Assembly: GCF_000221185.1 (NCBI RefSeq)
Contig: NC_015865.1
Coordinates: 558,001 to 622,000 of the forward strand
Origin: Thermococcus sp. 4557
GTDB taxonomy: Archaea > Methanobacteriota_B > Thermococci > Thermococcales > Thermococcaceae
Length of the DNA: 64,000 bases
Direction of reading: 5' to 3'
In this document: piece by piece, positions 35,576 to 44,572 of the stretch
How the letters are laid out: the number at the start of each line of letters is the position of its first letter
How positions within the stretch are numbered: position 1 is the stretch's first letter
The notes under the pieces: generated by a model
Told to the model about the DNA's origin: nothing
The model's database searches: none
The model's input: only the letters and a program-made list of their open reading frames with translations
Program-made: the position numbers and the translations under genes

Positions 35576-35596
35576 TATAAAAGCTTAAGCTTTTTA
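35576..35596. promoter_or_regulatory. overlapping divergent promoters with a 16-bp palindrome
   Basis: AAAAGCTTAAGCTTTT at 35579-35594 is a perfect palindrome. Its left edge makes TATAAAAG (35576-35583), the rightward TATA for the ClC gene (start about 35603, ATG 35620). Its right edge read leftward makes AAATAAAAAGC for the hypothetical gene (ATG 35544). One bound factor could therefore switch both directions. Confidence 0.5.
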
Positions 35597-35619
35597 TTTG
35601 GGACGCAAACCCCCATTTG

Positions 35620-37341
35620 ATGACCTCAGGAGACGGGGCGTACCTCAGGAAGTGGGGCATAGTGATGGCCTTCTCCATACTGGCCGGCCTAGTGGGCGGC
35701 TTAGGTGCGATAGTCTTCAGGGTGTTCATAGGCGTCGTTCACAGGTTTTTCTTCGAGTGGCTTCTCCCCCAGGTTTCCTACGAGGTGGGAGGCTTCAATC
35801 TCGGTTACCTGCTCCTACCCACGCTCGGCGCGTTCATCGTCGCGTTCTTCGTGATCAAGTGCCCCGAAATCAGGGGAAACGGCATCCCAGAGGTCATAGA
35901 GGCGGTCATATTCAAGGGCGGCAACATCCCCGGAAAGTTTGCCGTTCTGAAAACGATAGCCACCGCGATAACCATAGGCTCCGGAGGGAGCGTTGGACGC
36001 GAAGGGCCAATAGGATTCATAGGCGCGGCTTTAACGTCAATCCTCGCGCGCTGGTTCAGCCTATCAAAGGAGATGAAGAAGCTCCTGGTAACCTGCGGCC
36101 TCGCCGCGGGTATAGCCGGCACCTTCAACACCCCGCTCGCGGGGGCTATGTTCGCCCTGGAAGTCGTCTACATGGGCGCCTTCTCGATAAACCTCGTGCC
36201 CATATTCATAGCCGCCGTCACAGGGAACGCAGTCACCCTCGCCGTCCTCAAGGGGGCGGTGGAGATAGACATCCCCGGAAACATCGGCCACACACTTCCA
36301 GAGCTCCCCCTGTTCTTTCTCCTTGGGCTGAGCCTCGGCCTCCTGGCGGCGTTCTACGCGCGGTTCCTCTACCGCGTTGTTGACGGGTTCTCGAAGGCAA
36401 ACGTGCCCGAAATCATAAAGCCCGCGGTGGGCGGCTTTGGAGTCGGCGTTCTCGGAATGCTGTTCCCGGCGTACGGCATATTTGGAATAGGCTACGAGGG
36501 AATGAAGATGGCCTTCTACGGGGAGCTGGCGATGGGACTGCTCATAGTCCTGGGGCTGGTTAAGATGCTGGCCACCGCCCTGACCATAGGGTCAGGTCAG
36601 AGCGGCGGTGTCTTCGCCCCCAGCCTATACATAGGAACGATGTTCGGAGCTGCCTTTGGGGAGGCCGTGAGGCTCCTCTTCCCGGGTCTCGGCTCGAACC
36701 CCGCAGTCTACGCCCTGGCCGGAATGGCGGCCTTCTTCAGCGGCATGACCCAGGCCCCGATAACCCAGATACTGATGGTAACGGAGCTCACAAGGAGCTA
36801 CGCCGTTCTGCCCGCGGTGATGACCTCCGCCACCATAGGCTTCCTAACGGCCAGGTTCTTCCTCAAGGGGGAGTCCATCTACACCCTCAAACTCATCAGA
36901 AAGGGCTACCACGTGAAAACCGGAAAGCCAGTCATACTCGAGACGATATCCGTCGGCGAGATAATGACCCGCGAGCCGGTTTACGTCACCGAGAACCAGA
37001 CGCTCTTTGACGTGGAGCACCTGATAGGCGAAACCGGCCACGACTGCTTCCCCGTTGTCAACGAAAACATGGAGGTAGTGGGCATAGTCGGCATAAAGGA
37101 CATCCTGAAAAAACCCCCGGGCGTTAAGCGGATGCCGGTGAGGCGGTTCATCCACCGGGCCTACGGGGTAACCTACCCGACGGAGACGGCCGAGGACGCC
37201 TTCGAGAAGCTCATGGCCTACGACCAGAACCTTCTGCCCGTCCTGGAAAGCCCCGAGAGCAGGAGGCTCATCGGAGTCGTGACCAAAAGGGACATATACC
37301 GCGCCTACTACCGCGGTCTGGAGGGAATGTACATAGACTGA
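35620..37341 (+). CDS. ClC-family chloride channel/transporter with CBS domains
   Basis: A 573-residue ClC protein. The anion-pathway motifs are RGNGIPEVIEA (usually GSGIP, here Asn in place of Ser), GSGGSVGREGPIG with the gating Glu, and GSGQSGGVFAPSLYIG. A CBS pair occupies about residues 445-570 (VGEIMTREPVYVTENQTLFD and AEDAFEKLMAYDQNLLPVLE). It may be a Cl-/H+ exchanger or a channel. ATG 35620 lies about 17 bp after the predicted transcript start; TTG 35617 also fits. The next gene starts 10 bp after its stop. Confidence 0.92.
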   Translation: MTSGDGAYLRKWGIVMAFSILAGLVGGLGAIVFRVFIGVVHRFFFEWLLPQVSYEVGGFNLGYLLLPTLGAFIVAFFVIKCPEIRGNGIPEVIEAVIFKGGNIPGKFAVLKTIATAITIGSGGSVGREGPIGFIGAALTSILARWFSLSKEMKKLLVTCGLAAGIAGTFNTPLAGAMFALEVVYMGAFSINLVPIFIAAVTGNAVTLAVLKGAVEIDIPGNIGHTLPELPLFFLLGLSLGLLAAFYARFLYRVVDGFSKANVPEIIKPAVGGFGVGVLGMLFPAYGIFGIGYEGMKMAFYGELAMGLLIVLGLVKMLATALTIGSGQSGGVFAPSLYIGTMFGAAFGEAVRLLFPGLGSNPAVYALAGMAAFFSGMTQAPITQILMVTELTRSYAVLPAVMTSATIGFLTARFFLKGESIYTLKLIRKGYHVKTGKPVILETISVGEIMTREPVYVTENQTLFDVEHLIGETGHDCFPVVNENMEVVGIVGIKDILKKPPGVKRMPVRRFIHRAYGVTYPTETAEDAFEKLMAYDQNLLPVLESPESRRLIGVVTKRDIYRAYYRGLEGMYID

Positions 37342-37350
37342 GGTGGTTTC

Positions 37351-38625
37351 ATGCAGGTTGATGCCGACCTTCACATACACTCGCGCTACTCGAAGGCGGT
37401 CTCGAAAGCCATGACCATCCCCAACCTCGCCGAGAACGCGAGATTCAAGGGGCTCGGGATAGTCGGAACCGGCGATATACTCAACCCGAAGTGGGAGGAG
37501 GAGCTGCTCAGGTACACCGAGAAGGTGGAGGATGGGACCTACGAGAGAAATGGGATTCGCTTCCTCCCCACGGCCGAGGTGGAAGACAATCGGCGCGTTC
37601 ACCACGTCCTGATCTTCCCGAGCATCTCCACCGTTCGGGAGATGAGGGAGGAACTGAGGAAGTACTCGGGGGACATAGACACTGAAGGAAGGCCGAGGGT
37701 TAACCTTCCGGCGGCGGAGATAGCTGACCTTGCCAACGAGCTCGGCGTCTTGATAGGGCCGGCGCATGCCTTCACGCCCTGGACGGCTCTCTACAAGGAG
37801 TACGACAACCTCAGGGAGGCATACCAGGGAGCAAAGGTGCATTTTCTTGAGCTCGGCCTCTCGGCGGATTCGGAGATGGCGGACAGGATAAAGGCCCACC
37901 ACTCGCTGACCTACCTCAGCAACAGCGATGCCCATTCCCCGATGCCCCACCGCCTCGGAAGGGAGTTCAACCGCTTTGAAGTGAGGGAAGCCACCTTCGA
38001 GGAGATACGGAAGGCCATTCTGAAGAGGGGAGGTAGAAAAATCGTCCTCAACGCCGGCCTTGACCCCAGACTGGGTAAGTACCACCTCACGGCATGCTCA
38101 CGCTGTTACACAAAGTATTCGCCGGAGGAGGCGAGGGCGTTCAAGTGGAAGTGCCCGAAGTGCGGCGGCAGAATAAAGAAGGGCGTTCACGACAGAATCC
38201 TTGAGCTGGCAGACACTGAAGAGAGACCGAAGGACAGGCCGCCCTACCTCCGCCTAGCTCCCCTAGCTGAGATAATCGCAATGGTCATAGAGAAAGGAGT
38301 TGAGACGAAGGCCGTAAGGGTTATCTGGGAGCGGTTTTTGAAGGAGTTCGGGAGCGAGATAAGGGTTCTCGTCGATGTACCGCTTGAGGGTCTGGCGGAG
38401 GTCCACGAAGAGGTTGCGAAGGCCATCTGGGCCTACAGGGAGGGCAAGCTCATAGTGATTCCCGGCGGTGGCGGAAAATACGGAGAGATAAGACTGCCGG
38501 AGGAGATAAGAAGGGCCAGAATAGAGGACCTCGAAGCCCTTGAAGTCGAAGTTCCAAAGGAGGAATACCGGCCGAGGCAGACGAGCCTCATGAAGTTCCT
38601 TGGGGGAAGCCGCGGGGCTAAGTGA
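37351..38625 (+). CDS. PHP-domain phosphoesterase with zinc ribbon (COG1379-like)
   Basis: A 424-residue protein. The N-terminal PHP domain has DADLHIHSRYSKA, then IGPAHAFTPWTA and YLSNSDAHSP for metal binding. A zinc ribbon follows near residues 248-275 (CSRCYTKYSP...CPKCGGR). The C-terminal part contains a glycine loop (VIPGGGGKYGEI) and helical region that in the family resembles helix-hairpin-helix/UvrD-linked proteins. Probably a DNA- or nucleotide-processing phosphoesterase. Likely co-transcribed with the ClC gene; convergent overlap of 8 bp with galT. Confidence 0.85.
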   Translation: MQVDADLHIHSRYSKAVSKAMTIPNLAENARFKGLGIVGTGDILNPKWEEELLRYTEKVEDGTYERNGIRFLPTAEVEDNRRVHHVLIFPSISTVREMREELRKYSGDIDTEGRPRVNLPAAEIADLANELGVLIGPAHAFTPWTALYKEYDNLREAYQGAKVHFLELGLSADSEMADRIKAHHSLTYLSNSDAHSPMPHRLGREFNRFEVREATFEEIRKAILKRGGRKIVLNAGLDPRLGKYHLTACSRCYTKYSPEEARAFKWKCPKCGGRIKKGVHDRILELADTEERPKDRPPYLRLAPLAEIIAMVIEKGVETKAVRVIWERFLKEFGSEIRVLVDVPLEGLAEVHEEVAKAIWAYREGKLIVIPGGGGKYGEIRLPEEIRRARIEDLEALEVEVPKEEYRPRQTSLMKFLGGSRGAK

Positions 38626-39601
38626 AGCACCTTCCCTTCGCACCAATTCTTTTTATCACATTTCTGCAGGCACCCTTCAGCTTCTCTGCGTTCTCCTCGG
38701 GAATTCCATCATAGGTGAAGTCCCAGGTTCCCATCTCTATCCCCGCGGCGTACTTGATTCTGCCGTTCTCCCTCAGGATTGGGTAGAACTCGACGTGGAG
38801 GTGGTAGAAGCCGTAGGTTCCCTTGAACGGCGCTTGGTAGACCATCATCGTATATGGCATGTCCCTCTCCAAGACGGTATTGAGGGTTCCGGTCGCAGTT
38901 CTGAGCGCGTCGGCCAAATCCTTGAGCTCTTCCTCCGTCAGCTGGGTGAGCCACTGAACGTGCCTCTTCGGATAGACGTGAACCTCAAAGGGCCAGTTCG
39001 CGAAGAAGGGCATGAAGATTGCAAAGCTTCCGTTCTTGTATATCGCCCTCTCGCTCTCCAGCTCCTCGCGCAGAATCCTGCAAAAGAGGCACTCGCCGGT
39101 GCGTTTGAAGTATCCCCTCGAGTTCTCGAGCTTAAGGCGAACCTTGAGGGGTATAAAAGGTGTCGCGTAGAGCTGGCCGTGGGGGTGGGTCAGGCTAACG
39201 CCTATCTCCTTTCCCTTGTTCCTGAATATGGCCAGGTAGGCGACCCTCGGGTTTTTCTTTAATTCCTCAGTTATGTTTTTCCATAATGCAACAACTCTAG
39301 CCACGGCATCGGGGGAAAGCTCGTCGAGGTCTCCGAGGTCGTGCTCCGGCGTTTCAACTATCACGCTGCACTGGCCGAGCGCCCTTGCCTTTTTATAAAA
39401 CCCCTCTCGCTCGGGCCTGGGGGCATCAAAGGACAGCATGGGGAACCTGTTCGGGAGAAGGAGAACCTCCCAGCCGTAACCGGTCTCCTCGCTCCCGGGA
39501 CAGAAGGGGCAGAAGTCCCTAGGCCTCCAGGGGCGTTTCCTCCTCACAGCGGAGACCATGACCCACTGGCCGGTCAGGGGATTGTACCTCAGCTCCCGCA
39601 T
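38618..39601 (-). CDS. galT: galactose-1-phosphate uridylyltransferase
   Basis: GalT swaps UMP between UDP-glucose and galactose-1-phosphate (Leloir pathway); archaeal members may use other sugars. The 327-residue protein has the zinc-site FCPFCPG, the catalytic HPHGQ in VSLTHPHGQLYA and a second zinc-like pair GECLFC. The C-terminal half is the second HIT-like lobe (PFEVHVYPKRH, FYHLHVEFYP). ATG 39601 follows GGTGG. TATA AAGCTTTTATG on the minus strand near 39631-39641, divergent from thiL. Confidence 0.92.
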   Translation of the reverse strand: MRELRYNPLTGQWVMVSAVRRKRPWRPRDFCPFCPGSEETGYGWEVLLLPNRFPMLSFDAPRPEREGFYKKARALGQCSVIVETPEHDLGDLDELSPDAVARVVALWKNITEELKKNPRVAYLAIFRNKGKEIGVSLTHPHGQLYATPFIPLKVRLKLENSRGYFKRTGECLFCRILREELESERAIYKNGSFAIFMPFFANWPFEVHVYPKRHVQWLTQLTEEELKDLADALRTATGTLNTVLERDMPYTMMVYQAPFKGTYGFYHLHVEFYPILRENGRIKYAAGIEMGTWDFTYDGIPEENAEKLKGACRNVIKRIGAKGRCFT

Positions 39602-39689
39602 CTCCACCACTAACTTGGATTGACGGAGGAACATAAAAGCTTGGCGAAGGCTTTAAATCCCCCGCCCCAACTGGGAGTGAGGGATAAGG

Positions 39690-40655
39690 GTGGAGAGGGA
39701 GATAATCGAGCTCTTCAGAAGGCACCTCAAGCTCCAGGGCGACCTGCCGCTGGGGGACGATGCAGGCGCGATCCGACTCGGTGACGAATGGTTGGTCGCC
39801 ACCAACGACATGCTAGTGAGAAAAACGGACGTGCCGGATATAATGACGCCCGAGCAGGTTGGGTTTAAGGCCGTTACTATGAACGTGAGCGACGTCGCGG
39901 CTATGGGAGCGAGACCGGTGGGGTTTCTCTTCTCACTGGGCGTTCCGCGGGATATTGACATGGATTACCTCGAGGGAGTTGCGGAGGGGATAGGAAATGC
40001 CCTCAAGTTCTACGGGGTTCCCGTTCTCAGTGCCGACACTAACGAGGCGGACGATTTGATAATAGACGGAATCGCCCTTGGAAGGACGAAGAGACTCCTC
40101 ACCCGGAGCGGAGCGAGGCCGGGGGACCTGGTCTGCATTACCGGCGACATAGGGCGAGCTTTAGCGGGACTCCTCCTCTGGAAGCACGGCCTCGACATGC
40201 CGGAAAAGGCAAGAGAGGCCCTTTACGAGAAACTCCTCGAACCCAGAGCCAGAGTTCAAGAGGGAATCGAACTGAGCGGGATTGCGAACGCGGCAATCGA
40301 CGTAAGCGACGGCCCGAGCAAGGAACTTCACCTCCTGGCCGAGATGAGCGGGGTTAGGATTGAAGTCGATGCCCAAAAACTGCCGATTCGGGAGGAGGTA
40401 AGGGCAGTTGCTGAGGCCCTGGGGCTGGAGCCGATTGAGATGGCCCTCGCGAGCGGAGAAGAGTTCGAGCTGATTTTCACCATACCTGAAAGCCTGATGG
40501 ATGAATGTCCCGTGCGATGCACCGCCATTGGGAGGGTTCTCAAAGGAGCCGGGGTTTACATTACCATCGATGGAAAAAGACAGGAGATGCCCGTTCTGGG
40601 CTGGGAACACCTTAACCGGGGAGTAAAAGGGACGTATAGAGAGATGTTCCGATAA
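39690..40655 (+). CDS. thiL: thiamine-monophosphate kinase
   Basis: ThiL phosphorylates thiamine monophosphate to the diphosphate cofactor. A 321-residue PurM-fold ATP enzyme with the motifs LPLGDDAGAI, TNDMLVRKTDVP, VTMNVSDVAAMGARP, and VLSADTNEADD. GTG 39690 follows GTGAGGG; TATA GGCTTTAAATC at about 39649-39659 puts the start site some 10 bp before it. Stand-alone gene; the flippase operon starts 40 bp after its stop from a separate TATA. Confidence 0.92.
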   Translation: MEREIIELFRRHLKLQGDLPLGDDAGAIRLGDEWLVATNDMLVRKTDVPDIMTPEQVGFKAVTMNVSDVAAMGARPVGFLFSLGVPRDIDMDYLEGVAEGIGNALKFYGVPVLSADTNEADDLIIDGIALGRTKRLLTRSGARPGDLVCITGDIGRALAGLLLWKHGLDMPEKAREALYEKLLEPRARVQEGIELSGIANAAIDVSDGPSKELHLLAEMSGVRIEVDAQKLPIREEVRAVAEALGLEPIEMALASGEEFELIFTIPESLMDECPVRCTAIGRVLKGAGVYITIDGKRQEMPVLGWEHLNRGVKGTYREMFR

Positions 40656-40695
40656 CGTTTTAAAATCCTAGGCAGACTTAGGTTAGGTTGTGACT

Positions 40696-41577
40696 ATGCT
40701 GGAGAGCCTTACCACGTCAGCACAGCAGTATTTTTCAGTGGTCGTTAGCGCGTCCCTCAAGTACCTCATCTTAGCCTTTCTCACGTACTACGTAAGCGTC
40801 GTTCTCTACGGCATCCGCTGGAAGCTCGTTCTGAGGGGCGTTGGAAGGGATGCGCCGCTCAAGGAGCTCGTCAAGGCCATACTCGCCTCGATTTTCATGA
40901 ACAACGTCACCCCCATGAGCCGGAGCGGGGGAGAACTGCTCAGAATGGCGTGGGTTTCCAAGAAGGCCAACATCCCCACGGGAGTCTCCGCGGTCAGCAT
41001 AGTCTACGAGCGCATACTGGAGACCATCCCCATATTCGCCCTGTTCCTCGTGGGCATGATGTACTTCTCATCCGGGGAACCCCTTCCATTCGTGATCCTC
41101 GGCATAGCGGGGGTAGTTCTGATATGGATCAAGTGGGACGCCTTCGTGAGGCTCTCGCTCCGCGTCTTCCGAACCCCAGTGACGGATGACGAGATGAGAA
41201 AGATAACCGCACTCCGTGGCATGCACAGCCTCAACCTGGCTGCGGTCCTGCTCAGCTCCACAGTCTGGCTCCTCGACGTCGTCAGGCTGAAGCTCATAGC
41301 CCTCGCCTTTGGTCTCAACCTGGCGTGGAGCTTCATAGCGGTGATTTCAATAGCGAACCTCCTCTTCGGCCTCGTTGCCTTTACCCCTGGAGGGGTGGGC
41401 ATAATCGAGGGCGGCTTGGTGGGGACACTCACCTACTTCGGAATCCCCATGGCGCTCGCGGTTTCGATAACCCTCCTGGAGCGCTTTGTCTCGTACGTCG
41501 CCAGCAGTCTAGTGGGACTAGCGGTTCTCCTGACGTCCGGAGGGGTTGAAATATGGAAAGCCTTAAAATCGCAATAG
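40696..41577 (+). CDS. flippase-like (UPF0104/AglD-type) membrane protein
   Basis: A 293-residue protein with about seven hydrophobic segments, of the lysylphosphatidylglycerol synthetase-like transmembrane family. Typical elements are GIRWKLVLRG, MNNVTPMSRSGGELLRM (the conserved NxxxPxxxGGE-like loop), VYERILE and FTPGGVGIIEGG. Members are thought to move or transfer lipid-linked sugars. TATA GTTTTAAAATC near 40655-40665. It overlaps the glycosyltransferase gene by 25 bp, starting a three-gene envelope-sugar operon. Confidence 0.85.
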   Translation: MLESLTTSAQQYFSVVVSASLKYLILAFLTYYVSVVLYGIRWKLVLRGVGRDAPLKELVKAILASIFMNNVTPMSRSGGELLRMAWVSKKANIPTGVSAVSIVYERILETIPIFALFLVGMMYFSSGEPLPFVILGIAGVVLIWIKWDAFVRLSLRVFRTPVTDDEMRKITALRGMHSLNLAAVLLSSTVWLLDVVRLKLIALAFGLNLAWSFIAVISIANLLFGLVAFTPGGVGIIEGGLVGTLTYFGIPMALAVSITLLERFVSYVASSLVGLAVLLTSGGVEIWKALKSQ

Positions 41578-42776
41578 CAAGCGACTGGTTCTACCCGAAG
41601 ATAGGGGGAATAGAATCACACATCGATGAACTCGCCCGCAACCTCGTTCTCATGGGGCACGAGCCCTATGTCCTGACCCACGACTACAGGTACATGAAGC
41701 CGTATATCGACAGCTTCCCCTACCACGTTGTCAGATTCCCTGGAACATTCTACTTCAAGAAATACCACTCTAGCGTGGGATTTTCACAGTTCTGGAAGAT
41801 AAACGAGTTCTATAAGAAGACAGGATTCGACATAACCCACGTTCACAGCATATACTCGCCCCTGGCCGTTGCCGTGTCAAAGATATCGAGGGGAATTCGG
41901 AACGTCCCGGTGGTCGCCACCAACCACTCCTTCTACGGCAGGCCCTCCCTGGACTTCCTGATCGGCCCGTTCATCAGACACAACCTCAAGCGGATAGACA
42001 CCTTCGTGGCCGTCAGCACACCCGTCGCCGAGGACACCAGGAACCTGCTGGGGAATAAGCTCAACGGGCGTCCCGTCGTCGTGGTTCCCAACGGGATAGA
42101 CGTCAGGAAATGGCGTCCCCCAGAACCGGAGGAGAGGGAGAGGGCCAGAAGGGACATAGGGGTGAGGGACGAGATAGTCGTGCTCTACCTCGGAAGGATG
42201 ACCAAGCGCAAGCAGGCCCACAGGATACCGGTGATGGTGAAGGAGGCGCTGAAGCGGAGCGGAATTCCGAAAAGCAAGGTGAAGCTTATAATGGTTGGCA
42301 ACGGCCCCATGCGCCCGGTGCTGGAGAGAAACCTCCAGGAAACCGGCATCGGAGAGATAACAGAGCTGTACGACTTCATGGAGAGGGGAAGGCTTCTCCC
42401 GCTGTACTGGGCGGCAGACCTGGTTCTCATGCCCGGCATCCTCGAGGCGTTTCCCGTCGTGGGACTTGAGGCGATGGCAACTGGAAATCCTGTGATAGGA
42501 CGGAACGAGAGCGGCCTGTCGGACATGGTGGTTCACGGCATCACGGGCCTGCTCGCCGTGAGTGAGGAGGGAATGGCGGACAACCTGGCCAGGGTTTTCG
42601 AGGAACCGGAACTCCTTGTGGAGATGGGGGTGGCCGCCAGGGAGAGGGCAAGGAGGGATTTCTCCTGGGAAGTCATGCTCAGGAGACTCCTCCGGGTTTA
42701 CAGAATGACGATTGAAGTGGGTTCGGAAGTGGACAGGCTGTACCTGCTGTACAAGGCGATGAGGAGGCTGGGATGA
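41553..42776 (+). CDS. GT4-family glycosyltransferase
   Basis: A 407-residue GT-B retaining glycosyltransferase related to PIG-A-type enzymes. Acceptor loop DWFYPKIGGIESHIDELARNL, HVHSIYSPLA, then the donor domain with VVPNGIDVRKW, LYLGRMTKRKQ and the E-x7-E motif GILEAFPVVGLEAMATG. It probably acts on a membrane-bound acceptor with a UDP- or GDP-sugar. It overlaps the flippase-like gene by 25 bp and the deacetylase gene by ATGA, so all three are translated as a unit. Confidence 0.92.
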   Translation: MESLKIAIASDWFYPKIGGIESHIDELARNLVLMGHEPYVLTHDYRYMKPYIDSFPYHVVRFPGTFYFKKYHSSVGFSQFWKINEFYKKTGFDITHVHSIYSPLAVAVSKISRGIRNVPVVATNHSFYGRPSLDFLIGPFIRHNLKRIDTFVAVSTPVAEDTRNLLGNKLNGRPVVVVPNGIDVRKWRPPEPEERERARRDIGVRDEIVVLYLGRMTKRKQAHRIPVMVKEALKRSGIPKSKVKLIMVGNGPMRPVLERNLQETGIGEITELYDFMERGRLLPLYWAADLVLMPGILEAFPVVGLEAMATGNPVIGRNESGLSDMVVHGITGLLAVSEEGMADNLARVFEEPELLVEMGVAARERARRDFSWEVMLRRLLRVYRMTIEVGSEVDRLYLLYKAMRRLG

Positions 42777-43498
42777 TGCTCGTTTCAATAACGTTTGACG
42801 TTGAACACGACTGCCCGCCGTACCTGACAACGACGAGGGGAATGGAGGAGGGACTTCCGAAGCTGCTGGATTTGATGGCGGAGAAAAAAGTGCGGGCAAC
42901 GTTCTTCTTCACGGCGGAGATGGCCAGGCGCTTTCCGGGACTCGTGAGACGGGTCATCGATGAGGGGCACGAGCTGGGGAGCCACAACTACAACCACGAA
43001 CGGCTGGGCAAGCTCACCAGAACGGAGGGTGAAAAGGCCATCGTGAAGTCCCTGGAGGTGCTCCGGGAGTTCGGAGAGGTGGTTTCATTCCGCGCGCCCA
43101 ACCTGCAGTTTCCGGATTACTATTATGGTATACTGGAGAGGAACGGCATAGTGGTGGACTCCTCGAAGGCGACCTACAAGGGCTACCTCGGGGGCGTGAG
43201 ATTTTTCGGTGATGTTCTTGAGGTTCCAGCCTCGACGACCTCGTCCGTTATAAGGCTGCCCTGGAGGGTGCAGAAGCTCATCCATGCCCGCCTGAAGGAG
43301 CCCCGCGTCTACTTCGCCCACCCCTGGGAGTTCGTGCCGATGCAGAAGGAGAAGATAAGGTGGGACTGCAGGTTCAACACCGGGGACAGGGCCGTTGAGC
43401 TGCTTGGAATGCTGATAGACCACTACCGGCGCCAGGGAGCGGAGTTCCTGACGATGCGTGAGTACTACGAAAGGTACCAAAAACTTAAACGGGAGTGA
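42773..43498 (+). CDS. polysaccharide deacetylase (NodB-homology)
   Basis: A 241-residue CE4-type deacetylase. NodB-fold motifs are SITFDVEHD with the catalytic Asp and metal Asp, TFFFTAEMARRF, EGHELGSHNYNHERL with the metal His pair, and SFRAPNLQFPD. No signal peptide, so it acts in the cytoplasm or at the inner membrane face. The ATG overlaps the glycosyltransferase stop. Adding an N-acetylated sugar and then deacetylating it is the obvious joint reaction. Confidence 0.92.
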   Translation: MMLVSITFDVEHDCPPYLTTTRGMEEGLPKLLDLMAEKKVRATFFFTAEMARRFPGLVRRVIDEGHELGSHNYNHERLGKLTRTEGEKAIVKSLEVLREFGEVVSFRAPNLQFPDYYYGILERNGIVVDSSKATYKGYLGGVRFFGDVLEVPASTTSSVIRLPWRVQKLIHARLKEPRVYFAHPWEFVPMQKEKIRWDCRFNTGDRAVELLGMLIDHYRRQGAEFLTMREYYERYQKLKRE

Positions 43499-43522
43499 AC
43501 CTATTACAATTCGGTGAGAAGC

Positions 43523-44572
43523 ATGCGCGAGGCCATGTACTGGGAGCCGCTCGGGGGTGGAAGGGTTAAGTGCAGACTGTGCCCCCTCAACTGCATAATA
43601 AACGAGGGCCAGCGCGGCTCCTGCAGGGTGAGGAAGAACATCGGTGGGAAGATCTACACGCTCAACTACGGTAGGGTCTCGGCCATCGGGGCGGACCCGG
43701 TGGAGAAGAAGCCCCTCTTCCACTTCTGGCCCGGTTCCTGTGCCCTCTCGATAAGCACCGTTGGCTGCAACATGCACTGCAAGCACTGCCAGAACTGGGA
43801 GATAAGTCAATCGGATGAAAACTTCCCCTACCTCCACGAGATGAGCCCGGAGATGGTCGTCGCGGTAACGAAGCGCTACGGCTGCGAGAGCATAGCCTAC
43901 ACCTACAACGAGCCGGTGATCTGGTACGAGTTCGTGCTCGAAACAGCGAAGCTCGCTCGGAAGGAGGGAATATACAACCTCATGATAACCAACGGCTACA
44001 TCAACGAGGAGCCCTTCAGGGAGCTCGCGCCCTACATCGACGCGATGAACATCGACATCAAGGCCTTCAGCGATGAGTTCTACATGAAGATAGCGAGCGT
44101 CCCGAGCGGTGAGCCGAGCAGGAGGACTGCACTTATAGCGAAGAAGGAATACGGAATCCACGTCGAGCTGACGTACCTAATCATCCCGACGCTCAACGAT
44201 GGAGAGGAGGAGATTAGAACCTTCGCCAGATGGGTGGTCGAGAACCTCGGGGACGACACGCCGGTTCACTTCTCACGCTTCTTCCCGCACTACAAGCTGG
44301 CCCACCTCCCCCCAACGCCGGTTGAGACCGTCGAAGTGGCCTACCGCGTTGCCAGAGAGGAGGGACTGAAGTTCGTCTACATTGGCAACGTGCCCGGGCA
44401 CGAGGGGGAGACCACGTACTGCCCCAACTGCGGCAAACCTTTAATAGTCCGCTGGGGATTCAAAATCACAGAGTACAACATAACCGACGATGGGAAGTGT
44501 AAGTACTGCGGCGAACCTATCCCCGTGGTGGGAAGGTATCGAAAAAAGCGATATGATGGGATGTGGTGGTGA
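43523..44572 (+). CDS. AmmeMemoRadiSam-system radical SAM enzyme
   Basis: A 349-residue radical SAM protein. N-terminal cysteines (KCRLCPLNC...GSCRV) form a probable extra metal site, then the canonical CX3CX2C in VGCNMHCKHCQNWEIS, YTYNEPVIWYEF, and a C-terminal zinc ribbon (CPNCGKP...CKYCGEP). This is the pattern of the radical SAM partner of the AmmeMemoRadiSam system, whose product is unknown; MEMO and AMMECR1 partners are not in this window. ATG 43523 follows GGTGAG. It ends overlapping the next gene (GTGA). Confidence 0.88.
   Translation: MREAMYWEPLGGGRVKCRLCPLNCIINEGQRGSCRVRKNIGGKIYTLNYGRVSAIGADPVEKKPLFHFWPGSCALSISTVGCNMHCKHCQNWEISQSDENFPYLHEMSPEMVVAVTKRYGCESIAYTYNEPVIWYEFVLETAKLARKEGIYNLMITNGYINEEPFRELAPYIDAMNIDIKAFSDEFYMKIASVPSGEPSRRTALIAKKEYGIHVELTYLIIPTLNDGEEEIRTFARWVVENLGDDTPVHFSRFFPHYKLAHLPPTPVETVEVAYRVAREEGLKFVYIGNVPGHEGETTYCPNCGKPLIVRWGFKITEYNITDDGKCKYCGEPIPVVGRYRKKRYDGMWW

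Noticed and set aside
36844-38085. Long minus-strand open frame across the ClC and PHP genes
   Set aside because: Spans the end of one real gene and most of another; high V/L/H/R composition without motifs.
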